From assembly GCA_902492045.1 (NCBI GenBank), contig CABUKB010000002.1:93912-157911 (forward strand): 64,000 nt of DNA, written 5' to 3'. Below the pieces are notes generated by a model. It saw only the letters and a program-made list of their open reading frames with translations. It did no database searches and was not told the origin of the DNA. This document shows positions 51,824 through 61,042 of the stretch, piece by piece. This DNA comes from an uncultured Oscillospiraceae bacterium (lineage in GTDB: Bacteria; Bacillota; Clostridia; Oscillospirales; Acutalibacteraceae). Made by a program: the position numbers and the translations under genes. Each line of letters opens with the position of its first letter. Positions within the stretch are counted from its first letter, which is position 1.

Positions 51824-51862
51824 GTTATCACCTACTACTTATAAATTCGAGAAACCGTCAGC

Positions 51863-52336
51863 TTAATAAAAATAGGCCGTATACCAAGGCATGTTCCGCA
51901 CCACACCAAACAAAAGAAAGAGAATCAGAACCGGCAGCCACAATCGCTTGCGCCACTCGATATGGAGAGGGCGCCATGTTTTCAGAAAAGACCGGATAAA
52001 AAACCAGACGAAAAAAATCATCGCCGCAAAGACCACCAAAAAGAAAAAAGGGTTATAAGAAAAGGCTCTGGCCATATCCCCGGACAACAGGGATTCCAGC
52101 ATACGGGTCGTGCCGCATCCCGGACAGTTGTATCCTGTCATCAGGTGAAAAGGGCAGGGCGGCAGCCAGCCTGTCAGCGATATCCCCAGCCAGTGCAGAA
52201 TCGCCAACAAAAGGGCCGTTCCACCGATTCCTCCCACCAGAACACGATTTCCCGTCCGTGTATTCCAAAGCCAACGGAAAGAGAGAACGGGTCCGGCCCC
52301 CTGCGTAGCGGAGGTATTAGATCTGCTGCTCCTCAC
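51863..52336 (-). CDS. DUF2752 membrane protein
   Basis: A 157-residue protein with three hydrophobic helices and the DUF2752 signature CPFHLMTGYNCPGCGTTRM, whose cysteines are conserved in the family. Function unknown. GTG start at 52336 after GGAGGCGAG; it overlaps the end of the exonuclease gene by 20 bp. Confidence 0.88.
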   Translation of the reverse strand: MRSSRSNTSATQGAGPVLSFRWLWNTRTGNRVLVGGIGGTALLLAILHWLGISLTGWLPPCPFHLMTGYNCPGCGTTRMLESLLSGDMARAFSYNPFFFLVVFAAMIFFVWFFIRSFLKTWRPLHIEWRKRLWLPVLILFLLFGVVRNMPWYTAYFY

Positions 52337-53216
52337 TTCTCGCCTCCATAATATTGTCTGACTGAATTTGGCCTTCTACCTTGACCAGTTCGATCAATTT
52401 TTTCTTAAACACAACCCCTTCGTATTTCCGCTTGCACTGAACCCGTCCCACGAACCGGCGTTCACATTCCCCGCATCGGAAATCCGCATAAAAAGCCCGA
52501 TTGCGGTATTTCCAGTCGCCCTCCCTTTTCAGGTTCCGATTGCAGGCCGGGCAGCGAAACTGCAATTCACTCCGGGGAATCAACGGGCTGTCGATATCGC
52601 GGATGTAATAACTCTTAAAGGTGATGCGATCATAGAACTCCTGGTTTACCGGTTGAATCTCGCCGGCAAACGAGGCTTCATAAAGCTGAATAAAAATCCG
52701 CGCAGACAGAATGCTGTCATCGAGCGCCCGGTGGAGATCGGCTCCCTCTTCCGAAATGGAGAGTTTTTCACAGGCTTTGCCCAGGGCAAGCTGACGGGAT
52801 AAATCCTCCCCCATCCGCTTTTGGGTATAAGCCTGCAAATCCGCGTAAGCTTTCATAAAAGGGATGGTCCGGCAGCCAAAAAAACGTTCGCAGTTCTCGA
52901 TCAAAACCAACAGATCCGTCGTACTCCACGTGAGCAGAACCGTATCCCCATCGCCCATCCAGCGGCGGATCCTATCCACCGCCTCTGGAAAAGTCTCGCC
53001 CTGTGCCAAATCGCCTTCGGTAATATTGGTCAGATTGGTCACAAACTCCGTCAGTTTTTCGCTGTATACAGGGCGGATGACGGCGTGAAAGGTGTCCGCC
53101 ATCCGGCACCCGTCTTCCACACGCACCGCCCCGATTTCGATGATCTCATTGAAATAACCATGCGCTTTCTTGGAATACGAACCATTCCATTCCAGATCCA
53201 ATATGATTTCCGTCAT
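52317..53216 (-). CDS. DnaQ-like 3'-5' exonuclease with C-terminal zinc finger
   Basis: A 299-residue DEDDh exonuclease: IILDLEWNG (Asp7, Glu9), TWSTTD, and HRALDDSILSARIF with the catalytic His-Asp. The C-terminal third adds a CPACNR...CGECERRF zinc ribbon and a basic region. Such KapD/RNase T-like proteins process RNA or DNA 3' ends; the zinc ribbon suggests nucleic acid recruitment. Stop overlaps the DUF2752 start. Confidence 0.85.
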   Translation of the reverse strand: MTEIILDLEWNGSYSKKAHGYFNEIIEIGAVRVEDGCRMADTFHAVIRPVYSEKLTEFVTNLTNITEGDLAQGETFPEAVDRIRRWMGDGDTVLLTWSTTDLLVLIENCERFFGCRTIPFMKAYADLQAYTQKRMGEDLSRQLALGKACEKLSISEEGADLHRALDDSILSARIFIQLYEASFAGEIQPVNQEFYDRITFKSYYIRDIDSPLIPRSELQFRCPACNRNLKREGDWKYRNRAFYADFRCGECERRFVGRVQCKRKYEGVVFKKKLIELVKVEGQIQSDNIMEARSEEQQI

Positions 53217-53219
53217 GTG

Positions 53220-53552
53220 TCAAGCCATATCCCCCAAATGCCCGCCGCCAAGAAGGTGAAAATGCAGATGGGGAACCGTCTGGCCCGCCTCGGCTCCGTT
53301 ATTGGTCACCACGCGAAAACTTTCGATCCCCAGTTTCTGCGCGATCTGCGGCAGAATTTCAAATATATGCGCCACAAGCCCGCTGTTTTCGCCTGTTACG
53401 GAAGAGGCTCCCGAAATATGGGTTTTGGGAATCACCAATACATGTACCGGCGCTTTGGGCTCAATGTCGTAAAACGCCAATATCCGGTCATCTTCAAATA
53501 CTTTTTTGCTGGGGATTTCCCCGGCAACAATGCGGCAAAATACGCAGTCCAA
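53220..53552 (-). CDS. HIT family protein (HinT)
   Basis: Purine nucleoside phosphoramidate hydrolase-type protein, 110 residues. CVFCRIV at the start, VLVIPKTHISG, and the histidine triad PHLHFHLLGG. TTG start fixed by AAGGAGGAGC. It is only 12 bp after alaS and part of its operon. Confidence 0.95.
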   Translation of the reverse strand: MDCVFCRIVAGEIPSKKVFEDDRILAFYDIEPKAPVHVLVIPKTHISGASSVTGENSGLVAHIFEILPQIAQKLGIESFRVVTNNGAEAGQTVPHLHFHLLGGGHLGDMA

Positions 53553-53564
53553 AAAAGCTCCTCC

Positions 53565-56207
53565 TTACTTCATCAGCAGTTTTTCCAAAATCTCATCCAC
53601 ACCATTGATCGCATCGTCTACTCTGGATAGATCCTTGGCCCCGGCCATCGCCATATCCGGGCGGCCGCCTCCGCGTCCGCCGCACACGGCCGCCACCTCC
53701 CGGACAATCTGCCCGGCATGCGCGCCCCGTTCCACCGCGCCGGGTGTACAGGCACAGCCGATGGAGACCGAACCGGTGCTTTCATCCATGCCGGCGAGCA
53801 CGATAACGGCATTTCCCTGAACCCGGCTCCGGCACTGGTCGCACATCGAACGGACTGCATCGGCCTGCGTCCCAGTGAAGGCGGCGGCGATCACTTTGAT
53901 CCCCTGAACCTCTCGTGCTTTGCTGAAAAGCCCCTCGATCTGTTGGCCGGCCATCTGGGATTTGAGGCTGTCGTATTCCCGCTTCTTCTCCTTAAGTTCG
54001 CCCATCAGCTGTGCGGCACGCCGCTCCAGATCCTCCGGCCCGTTGGCTTTGAGCGCCGCAGCCGTGCGCTCCAATGTCTCCTGTGCCTCTCGTATCCGCG
54101 TGAGAACCCCTGTTCCGGTCACGGCCTCAATCCGCCGGACACCCGAAGCAACCGAGGTCTCGCTCAGTATATGGAACAGCCCCAACCTGGCCGTATTGTC
54201 CACATGGGTGCCGCCGCACAATTCCATGGATACCGGGCCCATCCGAACCACCCGGACCTGGTCGGCGTACTTTTCCCCAAACAGCGCCATGGCGCCCTGC
54301 CGCCGCGCCTCCTCAAGCGGCATTTCCTGAACAGTGACCGGGAGTGCCTCCAGAATCCAGGCATTGACCTGATCTTCCACTGCGGTGAGTTCCTCCCGCG
54401 TCAAAGCGGAGAAATGGGTGAAATCAAAACGCATCCGGCTGGAATTTACGAGCTGTCCGGCCTGCTGGACATGAGTTCCAAGCACCTGACGCAGCGCGGC
54501 TTGAAGCAGATGAGCGGCGGAATGGTTTCTCATGGTGGACAGGCGGGCCGCTTCACCGACCTGGGCGGTGACAGTGTTGCCAACATTCAAAGCCCCATTT
54601 TCCATTACGCCGATATGCAGGATCACCCCGCCGGCCGATTTCTGGGTATCTGAAACGCGGAAAACCGCATCCCCTGCCACAATCACGCCGGTATCTCCAG
54701 CCTGGCCTCCGCTTTCGCCATAAAAGGGGGTGACATCTAAAACCAGCACCGCTTCTTCGCCTTCACTGACCGCTTCCACCGGTTCGTTGTTCCGGATGAT
54801 GGCCGTGATGCGGGAGTCAGCCGACAGCATGTCATACCCGACAAATCCTCCGGCCATGAGTTGTTCGAGGACCCCCACTCCCGCCTTCCAGGCGTCTTCT
54901 CCCATCTTTTTGCGGGCGGCCCGGGCCCGTTCCCGTTGTTTCGCCATCAACTCCTGGAATTTCTCCTCGTCGAGTTGAAAGCCTCTTTCCTGTAGAATGT
55001 CGCGGGTTAGATCCACCGGGAAGCCGTAAGTATCATACAGCCGGAAGGCATCGGCTCCGGAGAGGACCGACTCTTTCAGACCGGCCAGCATTTCTTCGAG
55101 CAGAGCCAAACCGCTGTCGATGGTTTTTTCAAAGGTCTCTTCCTCATTGCGAATCACCTTGACAATATATTCCCGCTTTTCCTTAAGTTCCGGATAGGCA
55201 TTTTGGTTTTCCGCAATGACTGTCTCACAAACCTGGTACAGGAAAGGGCCGTGGATGCCGAGCAGACGGCCGTGCCGGGCAGCACGGCGGAGCAGGCGGC
55301 GCAGAACATACCCTCGCCCTTCATTCGAGGGCATGACACCGTCCCCGATCATGAAGGTGGTGGACCGGATATGGTCGGTGATGACCCGCAGAGAAACGTC
55401 GCCTCTCTCCGACTCGCCATAAGAAACCCCTGTTAAACGGCCGACATGTTTCAGAATGCTTTGGAAGGTGTCCACCTCAAAGATGTTATCCACCCCCTGC
55501 ATGATGCAGGCCAGACGTTCCAAACCCATACCGGTATCAATATTGGGATGTTCCAACGGCGTATAATGGCCTTTCCCGTCGTTGTCGAACTGGGTAAATA
55601 CCAAATTCCAGAATTCGACATACCGGTCACAGTCGCACCCCACGCCACAGGTGGGCGAGCCGCAGCCGTATGCCTCTCCCCGGTCAAAATAGATTTCGGA
55701 ACAGGGACCGCAGGGACCGGAGCCATGCTCCCAGAAGTTGTCCTCTTTTCCAAGACGGACAATCCGACCGGGATCCACGCCGACTTCTTTGGTCCAGATT
55801 TCAAATGCCTGGTCGTCATCCTGATAAATCGAGACCCACAGCCGGTCCACGGGCATTCCGAGAACCTTTGTGCAGAATTCCCACGCCCAGGCGGTCGCCT
55901 CATGTTTAAAATAATCACCAAAACTGAAGTTGCCCAGCATTTCAAAATAGGTGCCGTGCCGGGCGGTTTTTCCCACCCGCTCAATATCCGGGGTACGGAT
56001 ACATTTTTGGCAGGTGGTCACCCGCTTGCGGGGGGGGACGACTTCGCCGGTAAAAAATTTTTTCATCGGCGCCATACCCGAATTGATCAGCAGCAGAGAC
56101 TTGTCGTTCTGCGGCACCAGCGAAAAGCTGGATAAGCGCAGATGCCCCTTGCTCTCGAAAAAGGCGAGATATATCTCCCTTAAGTCATTGAGCCCCATCC
56201 ATTCCAT
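53565..56207 (-). CDS. alaS: Alanyl-tRNA synthetase
   Basis: Class II synthetase with editing domain, 880 residues. N-terminal FFESKGHLRLSSFSLVPQNDKSLLLINSGMAPMKKFF, HTIGxFSFG-type GNFSFGDYFKHEA, editing site with HSAAHLLQAAL and CGGTHVDNTA, and a DHHA1 tail (GGRGGGRPDMAMAG). Start at 56207 or nine bases later (56198). Directly behind an alanine-type T-box, so expression rises when uncharged tRNA-Ala builds up. Confidence 0.97.
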   Translation of the reverse strand: MEWMGLNDLREIYLAFFESKGHLRLSSFSLVPQNDKSLLLINSGMAPMKKFFTGEVVPPRKRVTTCQKCIRTPDIERVGKTARHGTYFEMLGNFSFGDYFKHEATAWAWEFCTKVLGMPVDRLWVSIYQDDDQAFEIWTKEVGVDPGRIVRLGKEDNFWEHGSGPCGPCSEIYFDRGEAYGCGSPTCGVGCDCDRYVEFWNLVFTQFDNDGKGHYTPLEHPNIDTGMGLERLACIMQGVDNIFEVDTFQSILKHVGRLTGVSYGESERGDVSLRVITDHIRSTTFMIGDGVMPSNEGRGYVLRRLLRRAARHGRLLGIHGPFLYQVCETVIAENQNAYPELKEKREYIVKVIRNEEETFEKTIDSGLALLEEMLAGLKESVLSGADAFRLYDTYGFPVDLTRDILQERGFQLDEEKFQELMAKQRERARAARKKMGEDAWKAGVGVLEQLMAGGFVGYDMLSADSRITAIIRNNEPVEAVSEGEEAVLVLDVTPFYGESGGQAGDTGVIVAGDAVFRVSDTQKSAGGVILHIGVMENGALNVGNTVTAQVGEAARLSTMRNHSAAHLLQAALRQVLGTHVQQAGQLVNSSRMRFDFTHFSALTREELTAVEDQVNAWILEALPVTVQEMPLEEARRQGAMALFGEKYADQVRVVRMGPVSMELCGGTHVDNTARLGLFHILSETSVASGVRRIEAVTGTGVLTRIREAQETLERTAAALKANGPEDLERRAAQLMGELKEKKREYDSLKSQMAGQQIEGLFSKAREVQGIKVIAAAFTGTQADAVRSMCDQCRSRVQGNAVIVLAGMDESTGSVSIGCACTPGAVERGAHAGQIVREVAAVCGGRGGGRPDMAMAGAKDLSRVDDAINGVDEILEKLLMK

Positions 56208-56227
56208 TCCGATTCCCGTCCTTTCAT

Positions 56228-56486
56228 AAAAAAACCCCCGTCCAAATATGGGACGGAGGCTTCCGTGGTACCACCCAACTTGCACCGCCAAAGCGGATGC
56301 CGCTTGAATCCCTTAACGCGGGGTACGCCGCCGTTCTTCACGGCGGGGCTCAGGGACGGCCCCCTGCTCTCAGCTCAATGGACCGCCTTTCAGCCCGCGA
56401 TAGATACCGCGCAGCCGTCCTCTCTGAAAACGCCGATCCTGCAGGTTTTTCCCATCAAAGCCCTTCACCCTATGCGAATTTAAAAT
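56228..56486 (-). ncRNA. T-box riboswitch of alaS
   Basis: Minus-strand leader. The T-box core AAGTTGGGTGGTACCACG (56264-56281) and its terminator (arms around 56235-56259, then seven Ts) are exact. Stem I shows TCAGAGAGGACGG and a GGGCTGAAAGGCGGTCC specifier region. Its codon is probably Ala GCG (56384-56386), but the register differs by two bases from the Trp T-box, so it is an inference supported by alaS directly downstream. Confidence 0.88.
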
Positions 56487-56487
56487 A

Positions 56488-56516
56488 AGTATAGGACGCT
56501 GGGGGGATTTTGTCAA
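56488..56516 (-). promoter_or_regulatory. Sigma-A promoter of the alaS T-box
   Basis: Minus-strand TTGACA (56511-56516), 17 bp, TATACT (56488-56493). Confidence 0.9.
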
Positions 56517-56602
56517 GCCGGTCTTTATCGCAAGGCGACATAACCCAAAAATTCTAAACAAAAATCAAACAAGGCAGGGGCAATCCCTGCCTTGTAGTTT
56601 CG

Positions 56603-57904
56603 TTAGAGGATATAATCGGTGATGCAATCATACCAGTGAACATAGGTCACACCGTTTACGGTAAGTTGGTCGTTCTCCGGCAGTTGCTCGCTCCACTTCT
56701 TTTTATAATGTTCAAGGTTCCAGTCATCACGGTTGAATCTGCGCCAGAGAATAGTACGACCGTTTTTATCCAGAAACTGCTCGGTTACTACACCACAATT
56801 ATGGGTTTCAATGTCCATTACGCAAACGGTATCATAACTTTCCCCGCCGATCGTAACGGTATATCGTCCTACAATATCAAGTAAGAAGTCCTTATTGGCA
56901 CTTGTAACAGTTGTCCCGGTTCTTTTGATATCTCCCTTAACTGCCAGATTCGTTTCATTGCCGCAATTATTTTCTCCGAATCCCCAGTTGCTCATAAAGG
57001 AGCCCACGTTATCAAACATCTCATCGCCGTCTAAAAATGTAAAATTCAGCCAAGCATCCAGATCCTTGCTGTAATGCCTTTCAGCTAAAAATCTGCAATG
57101 AGAATCCGTAAGCTGCGCGATGAAAAACATATCAAGATTTCTGTCAGGTTTAGATTGAAAAAGATTGCGTTTTACATCAATAGCAACGCCATACACTCCA
57201 TGAATCATGGAATTCCCCGTGACAGATAAATCATATGAAGAAGTAATTTGTCGACTAGGCATTTCGTACATTCCCCAAGTCAGTCTTTCGCCTAATTTGG
57301 GAACAAGGAACCATCCCATAAGTTCTTCCCATTTTACTGCAAAGGGAGCTTTGGTACTTGCTTCAATTTTATACTCAGGCATAAATTCAGGCAGTTTTTT
57401 CATATCACATTCTCCTTTCGATACAACGGTGCGATATGGATATTTGTTTTTAAAATTTTGTTTTGCCGTGTATAACCTGCTTTTTACCGTTCCGATTGGA
57501 ATATGAAGCTTTTTCGCGATTTCAGATTGTGGCAAATTACGGAAGAAAAACAGATACAGGATCTGTTTGTCCTTATCAGCAAGACTGCTTAGCGTTTCTC
57601 GAACAATACTTGTTTCCGTAATGCCGAAGCGGCTGTAAGAAAGAGACATTTCTGTTGTTTCTTCAAGCGGTATTTCCATTGCCTTTGCACGTTTGCGGAA
57701 ATAGTCATTGCATTTGTTTCGTGCAATGCTGATAATCCATATTTTGAAAGCATCTTTATTTTTCAGCTGAGAAAACTTTTGATAAGCTGTAAAAAATACC
57801 TCCTGCAAAACATCATCTGCATCGGATTTTGAACTGATTCGAAACCGCACGAATCTTTCCACGGTTATTTGTTCTGCTTGCAGCAAGTTTTCAAACTCAT
57901 CCAT
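56603..57904 (-). CDS. ECF sigma factor with large fused C-terminal domain
   Basis: A 433-residue protein. Residues 1-160 are an ECF sigma factor: region 2 (DADDVLQEVFFTAYQKFSQLKN, FKIWIISIARNKCNDYFRK) and region 4 (SLADKDKQILYLFFFRNLPQSEIAKKLHIPIGTVKSRLYTAK). The remaining 270 residues (from KKLPEFMPEYKIE) form a soluble domain with no family I recognise, rich in aromatic and acidic residues and with no TM helix, most likely controlling the sigma part in cis. ATG at 57904 follows AGGAGGTGATG. More A/T-rich than alaS and clpC beside it; no anti-sigma gene is near. Confidence 0.85.
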   Translation of the reverse strand: MDEFENLLQAEQITVERFVRFRISSKSDADDVLQEVFFTAYQKFSQLKNKDAFKIWIISIARNKCNDYFRKRAKAMEIPLEETTEMSLSYSRFGITETSIVRETLSSLADKDKQILYLFFFRNLPQSEIAKKLHIPIGTVKSRLYTAKQNFKNKYPYRTVVSKGECDMKKLPEFMPEYKIEASTKAPFAVKWEELMGWFLVPKLGERLTWGMYEMPSRQITSSYDLSVTGNSMIHGVYGVAIDVKRNLFQSKPDRNLDMFFIAQLTDSHCRFLAERHYSKDLDAWLNFTFLDGDEMFDNVGSFMSNWGFGENNCGNETNLAVKGDIKRTGTTVTSANKDFLLDIVGRYTVTIGGESYDTVCVMDIETHNCGVVTEQFLDKNGRTILWRRFNRDDWNLEHYKKKWSEQLPENDQLTVNGVTYVHWYDCITDYIL

Positions 57905-57985
57905 ATCATCACCTCCTCTGGTACATAAGTGATTAAAACCGGTTTCACTTATATAGACGAATACCTGTATCGAATGGTTCATTTT

Positions 57986-58180
57986 TTAGAATAAAAATTC
58001 TAATGGGTCTATCTCAAGCTTTCGGCAAATTCTGACTACTACATCAAAGGAAGCCCCGCCAATATCGCGAGATAGTAAGGTCATCAGTGTGCTATACGGG
58101 ATATCTGCCTCGATAGCGAACCGGCGAAGGCTCGCATATCTATCAAGAATCAAGTTCCGTAGTTTCTGCTCACGGTTCAT
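57986..58180 (-). CDS. Small XRE-family helix-turn-helix regulator
   Basis: A 64-residue protein that is almost only a helix-turn-helix: LRRFAIEADIPYSTLMTLLSRDIGGASFDVVVRICRKLEIDPLEFLF. A single-domain DNA-binding regulator of the Cro/C1 type. Its ATG overlaps the stop of the preceding small ORF in ATGA. It lies 81 bp ahead of the sigma factor gene on the same strand and may control it. Confidence 0.85.
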   Translation of the reverse strand: MNREQKLRNLILDRYASLRRFAIEADIPYSTLMTLLSRDIGGASFDVVVRICRKLEIDPLEFLF

Positions 58181-58335
58181 TTTGGCTCCTCAACAACTGT
58201 AATCTTGACGCCTTTTTCTTCGATGGCAGCAATCTGATCTTCTACACAATCCCAGTCAATGAAGAATTCTATGCTTCTCACAAGTTCTTCTCTTTCGATG
58301 ACTTTGCCGCTCAACTTGCCCTCCGGCAGCGTCAA
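58177..58335 (-). CDS. Small ORF of a duplicated module, unknown
   Basis: Fifty-two codons from a TTG (no better start is in frame) ending in the ATGA overlap with the XRE gene. The sequence (TLPEGKLSGKVIEREELVRS...IEEKGVKITVVEEPK) is charged and antitoxin- or regulator-like in length; no family recognised. The first part is repeated at 63.9 kb, where it is broken off by other sequence. Possibly a module carried by a mobile element. Confidence 0.45.
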   Translation of the reverse strand: MTLPEGKLSGKVIEREELVRSIEFFIDWDCVEDQIAAIEEKGVKITVVEEPK

Positions 58336-58431
58336 TACAACAATTTCCCCATCCGTCCTCTCAACTGGCGCTCTCCTAAACAGGTCTTATTCTCTTTCCC
58401 ATTTTTGTAACACATCTTTGACTAACCGACA
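58257..58431 (-). repeat. 175-bp inverted repeat, copy A
   Basis: Copy A, read on the minus strand, matches 63812-63986 on the plus strand over 175 bp with five mismatches that I count by eye. It spans the end of one ORF (RLVKDVLQKWERE then stop) and the start of the small ORF. The two copies face outward around 58432-63811. Confidence 0.9.
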
Positions 58432-58446
58432 GATTATAAGCTAACA

Positions 58447-58474
58447 CAAAAAAACCGCTCGAACTCGAGCGGTT
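58447..58474 (-). terminator. Intrinsic terminator of clpC
   Basis: AACCGCTCGA/TCGAGCGGTT arms (58453-58474) and an A tract at 58448-58454 that is the U run on the minus strand. Confidence 0.88.
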
Positions 58475-58532
58475 TTCCGCAGATTCAGTGGCTGACGGTG
58501 CGGCGCATGGTGGTCATGCGCCGTTTTGCAAA

Positions 58533-61007
58533 TTACTGGACTGCTTCATCCGATCCGGATTCAAACGTAAAGTTTTTATCCTTCACACCAACCCGGACCA
58601 CATCACCTGTCCGGAATTTCCCCTCTAAAAGCTGTTCAGCCAACGCATCTTCAATCTTGGATTGGATAGCCCGTCGAAGGGGACGTGCTCCGTAAACCGG
58701 ATCAAATCCCTCCTTGGCAATTTCGCCGACGGCCTCATCACTGACCTCTAAGGTCATTCCCATATCCTCAAGCCGCTTATCGAGGGAGCGAAGCATTCTC
58801 CGCGCTATCCGCCGGATATCTTCCTCGGACAGTTGTTGGAAAACAATGATATCGTCCACCCGATTGAGAAACTCCGGACGGAAAGCTCTTTTCAGTTCCC
58901 CCAGCACATCCTCTCGAATCTGCTTCTGATTGCCAGTGGCGTCTTTCGGGTCCGCGACGGCAAACCCCAGTTTTCGATGCTCCGTGATCATCCGGGCCCC
59001 CACATTGGAGGTCATGATGATGACGGTGTTTTTGAAATCCACCCGGCGGCCCTGCGCGTCGGTCAGGATACCGTCCTCCAAAATCTGCAGGAGCATATTG
59101 AAAACATCGGGATGAGCCTTTTCAATCTCATCAAACAGTACGACCGAATAGGGCTTACGGCGGATTTTCTCCGTGAGCTGTCCCCCCTCGTCATAGCCCA
59201 CATAACCGGGAGGAGACCCCACCAGACGGGATACCGTGTGTTTTTCCATATATTCCGACATATCCAGCCGAATCATGGCGTTTTCGTCTCCGAACATCGC
59301 CTCGGCCAGGGCTTTGCACAGTTCGGTTTTGCCTACCCCTGTCGGCCCCAGGAAGATGAAAGAACCAATCGGTCTGCGGGGATCCTTGAGCCCGACCCGG
59401 CCGCGGCGGATAGCTTTGGCAACGGCTGTAACGGCCTCGTCCTGACCAACAATCCGCTCATGCAGAATCTCCTCCATACGGAGCAGGCGCTGCCCTTCGG
59501 CTTCGGTAAGCTGCACCACCGGGACCCCTGTCCAGCTTGACACAATCTCCGCGATATCGGCGGCGGTCACTTCACCCGTGATGCCGGCATTTTTCTCCTG
59601 CCAATGCCCCCGCTGCTCCTCCAGGCGCTCAGAAAGCTCCTTCTCCTCGTCCCGTAAATGGGCGGCGCGCTCAAAATCCTGTTCGTTTACAGCGGCCTTT
59701 TTTTCTTCGGACAGGCGTTTTACCTCGTCTTCCAGTTTTTTTAGATCGGGCGGAGCTGTAAAGGCTTTTAACCTTACCCTGGAAGCGGCCTCATCCACCA
59801 GATCAATCGCCTTGTCCGGCAGGTAGCGGTCGGAAATATACCGCGTTGACAGGGTGACGGCCGCCTCCAGCGCCTCGTCGGTGATTTTTACCTTGTGATG
59901 CGCCTCGTATTTATCCCGCAGCCCACGCAGAATGAGGATCGCCTCCTCGGACGTGGGTTCGCCGACGGTGACGGGCTGAAAGCGCCGCTCCAAAGCGGCA
60001 TCCTTTTCGATGTGCTTGCGGTATTCGTCCAAGGTGGTGGCACCGATCACCTGAAGATCTCCCCGGGCCAGAGACGGTTTCAGAATATTCGCCGCATCCA
60101 CCGCGCCTTCTGCGGCTCCCGCGCCGATAATGGTGTGGATCTCATCAATGAACAGAATGACATTCTTTTCCCGGATTACCTCGTCAATCGCGTTTTTGAT
60201 CCGTTCTTCAAAATCGCCTCGATATTTTGTCCCGGCCACCATACCGGTTAAATCCAACGTCACCACCCGTTTGCCGCGCAAAAGTTCCGGCACTTCGTCC
60301 GCCGTGATCTTCTGCGCCAGCCCCTCGGCGATGGCCGTTTTGCCTACGCCGGGTTCTCCAATCAGACAGGGATTGTTTTTGGTACGGCGGGATAAAATTT
60401 GGATCACCCGCTCAATTTCCTTTCCCCGGCCGATCACCGGATCGAGCTTGCCGTCTTTTGCCATGGCGGTCAAATCCCGCCCAAATTGGTCGAGCGTCGG
60501 CGTTTTACCCGCACCTTTCGAGGCGGAAGAACCGCCCCGGACCCCTTCCGTTGCCGTCTGAGCTGGACTGGCGCCGATGGCTTTGCCAATATCCCGCATC
60601 AGTTCATCGGGGCGGGCGCCGAGCGATGCGATCAAACGCACAGCGACGCTGCTTTCATCCCGCAGCACGGCGATTAGGATGTGCTCGGTCCCCACATAGC
60701 CATGCTGTAAAACGGCGGCTTCCGCCACCGCCATTTCCATGGCCTTTTTTGCGCGGGGCGTAAAGTCTTCCGGTGTCAGACGGGTGCGCTGTCCGCTCGA
60801 CTCGCTCTCCACAATCTTCTGCTGATACTGCGAGGCGGTCACACCACGGCTTCCCAGCACGGAGGCGGCCACGCCGGTCCCTTCCAGCAGCAACCCCAGT
60901 ACGATGTGTTCGGTGCCAATATAGGTATGCCCAAGCGACTCGGCTGATTCAATAGCCAAGTTCAAGGCGTTGTTCGCTTTTTCCGTAAATCCTTTGAATC
61001 GGTACAT
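58533..61007 (-). CDS. clpC: ATP-dependent Clp protease ATPase subunit ClpC
   Basis: AAA+ unfoldase that works with ClpP and the McsB tag on damaged proteins. Double Clp-N domain (1-145), first Walker A GEPGVGKT at 217-224, a middle UVR region (AAVNEQDFERAAHLRDEEKELSERLE), second Walker A GPTGVGKT, and the C-terminal D2 small domain. 824 residues, typical. Last and largest gene of the ctsR operon, 36 bp after mcsB. Confidence 0.97.
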   Translation of the reverse strand: MYRFKGFTEKANNALNLAIESAESLGHTYIGTEHIVLGLLLEGTGVAASVLGSRGVTASQYQQKIVESESSGQRTRLTPEDFTPRAKKAMEMAVAEAAVLQHGYVGTEHILIAVLRDESSVAVRLIASLGARPDELMRDIGKAIGASPAQTATEGVRGGSSASKGAGKTPTLDQFGRDLTAMAKDGKLDPVIGRGKEIERVIQILSRRTKNNPCLIGEPGVGKTAIAEGLAQKITADEVPELLRGKRVVTLDLTGMVAGTKYRGDFEERIKNAIDEVIREKNVILFIDEIHTIIGAGAAEGAVDAANILKPSLARGDLQVIGATTLDEYRKHIEKDAALERRFQPVTVGEPTSEEAILILRGLRDKYEAHHKVKITDEALEAAVTLSTRYISDRYLPDKAIDLVDEAASRVRLKAFTAPPDLKKLEDEVKRLSEEKKAAVNEQDFERAAHLRDEEKELSERLEEQRGHWQEKNAGITGEVTAADIAEIVSSWTGVPVVQLTEAEGQRLLRMEEILHERIVGQDEAVTAVAKAIRRGRVGLKDPRRPIGSFIFLGPTGVGKTELCKALAEAMFGDENAMIRLDMSEYMEKHTVSRLVGSPPGYVGYDEGGQLTEKIRRKPYSVVLFDEIEKAHPDVFNMLLQILEDGILTDAQGRRVDFKNTVIIMTSNVGARMITEHRKLGFAVADPKDATGNQKQIREDVLGELKRAFRPEFLNRVDDIIVFQQLSEEDIRRIARRMLRSLDKRLEDMGMTLEVSDEAVGEIAKEGFDPVYGARPLRRAIQSKIEDALAEQLLEGKFRTGDVVRVGVKDKNFTFESGSDEAVQ

Positions 61008-61042
61008 ATTCTTCCAACCTTTCTATCGGACAGCCGTTCGGT

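Noticed and set aside
52821..53630. Plus-strand 269-codon ORF over the exonuclease and HIT genes
   Set aside because: Antisense to two confidently identified genes and crossing their junction.
58259..58444. Plus-strand ORF and its twin at 63787-63984 (minus) as a duplicated Ser-rich protein
   Set aside because: They are antisense readings of the 175-bp repeat; the opposite strand has the better coding signal and the overlap with the XRE start.
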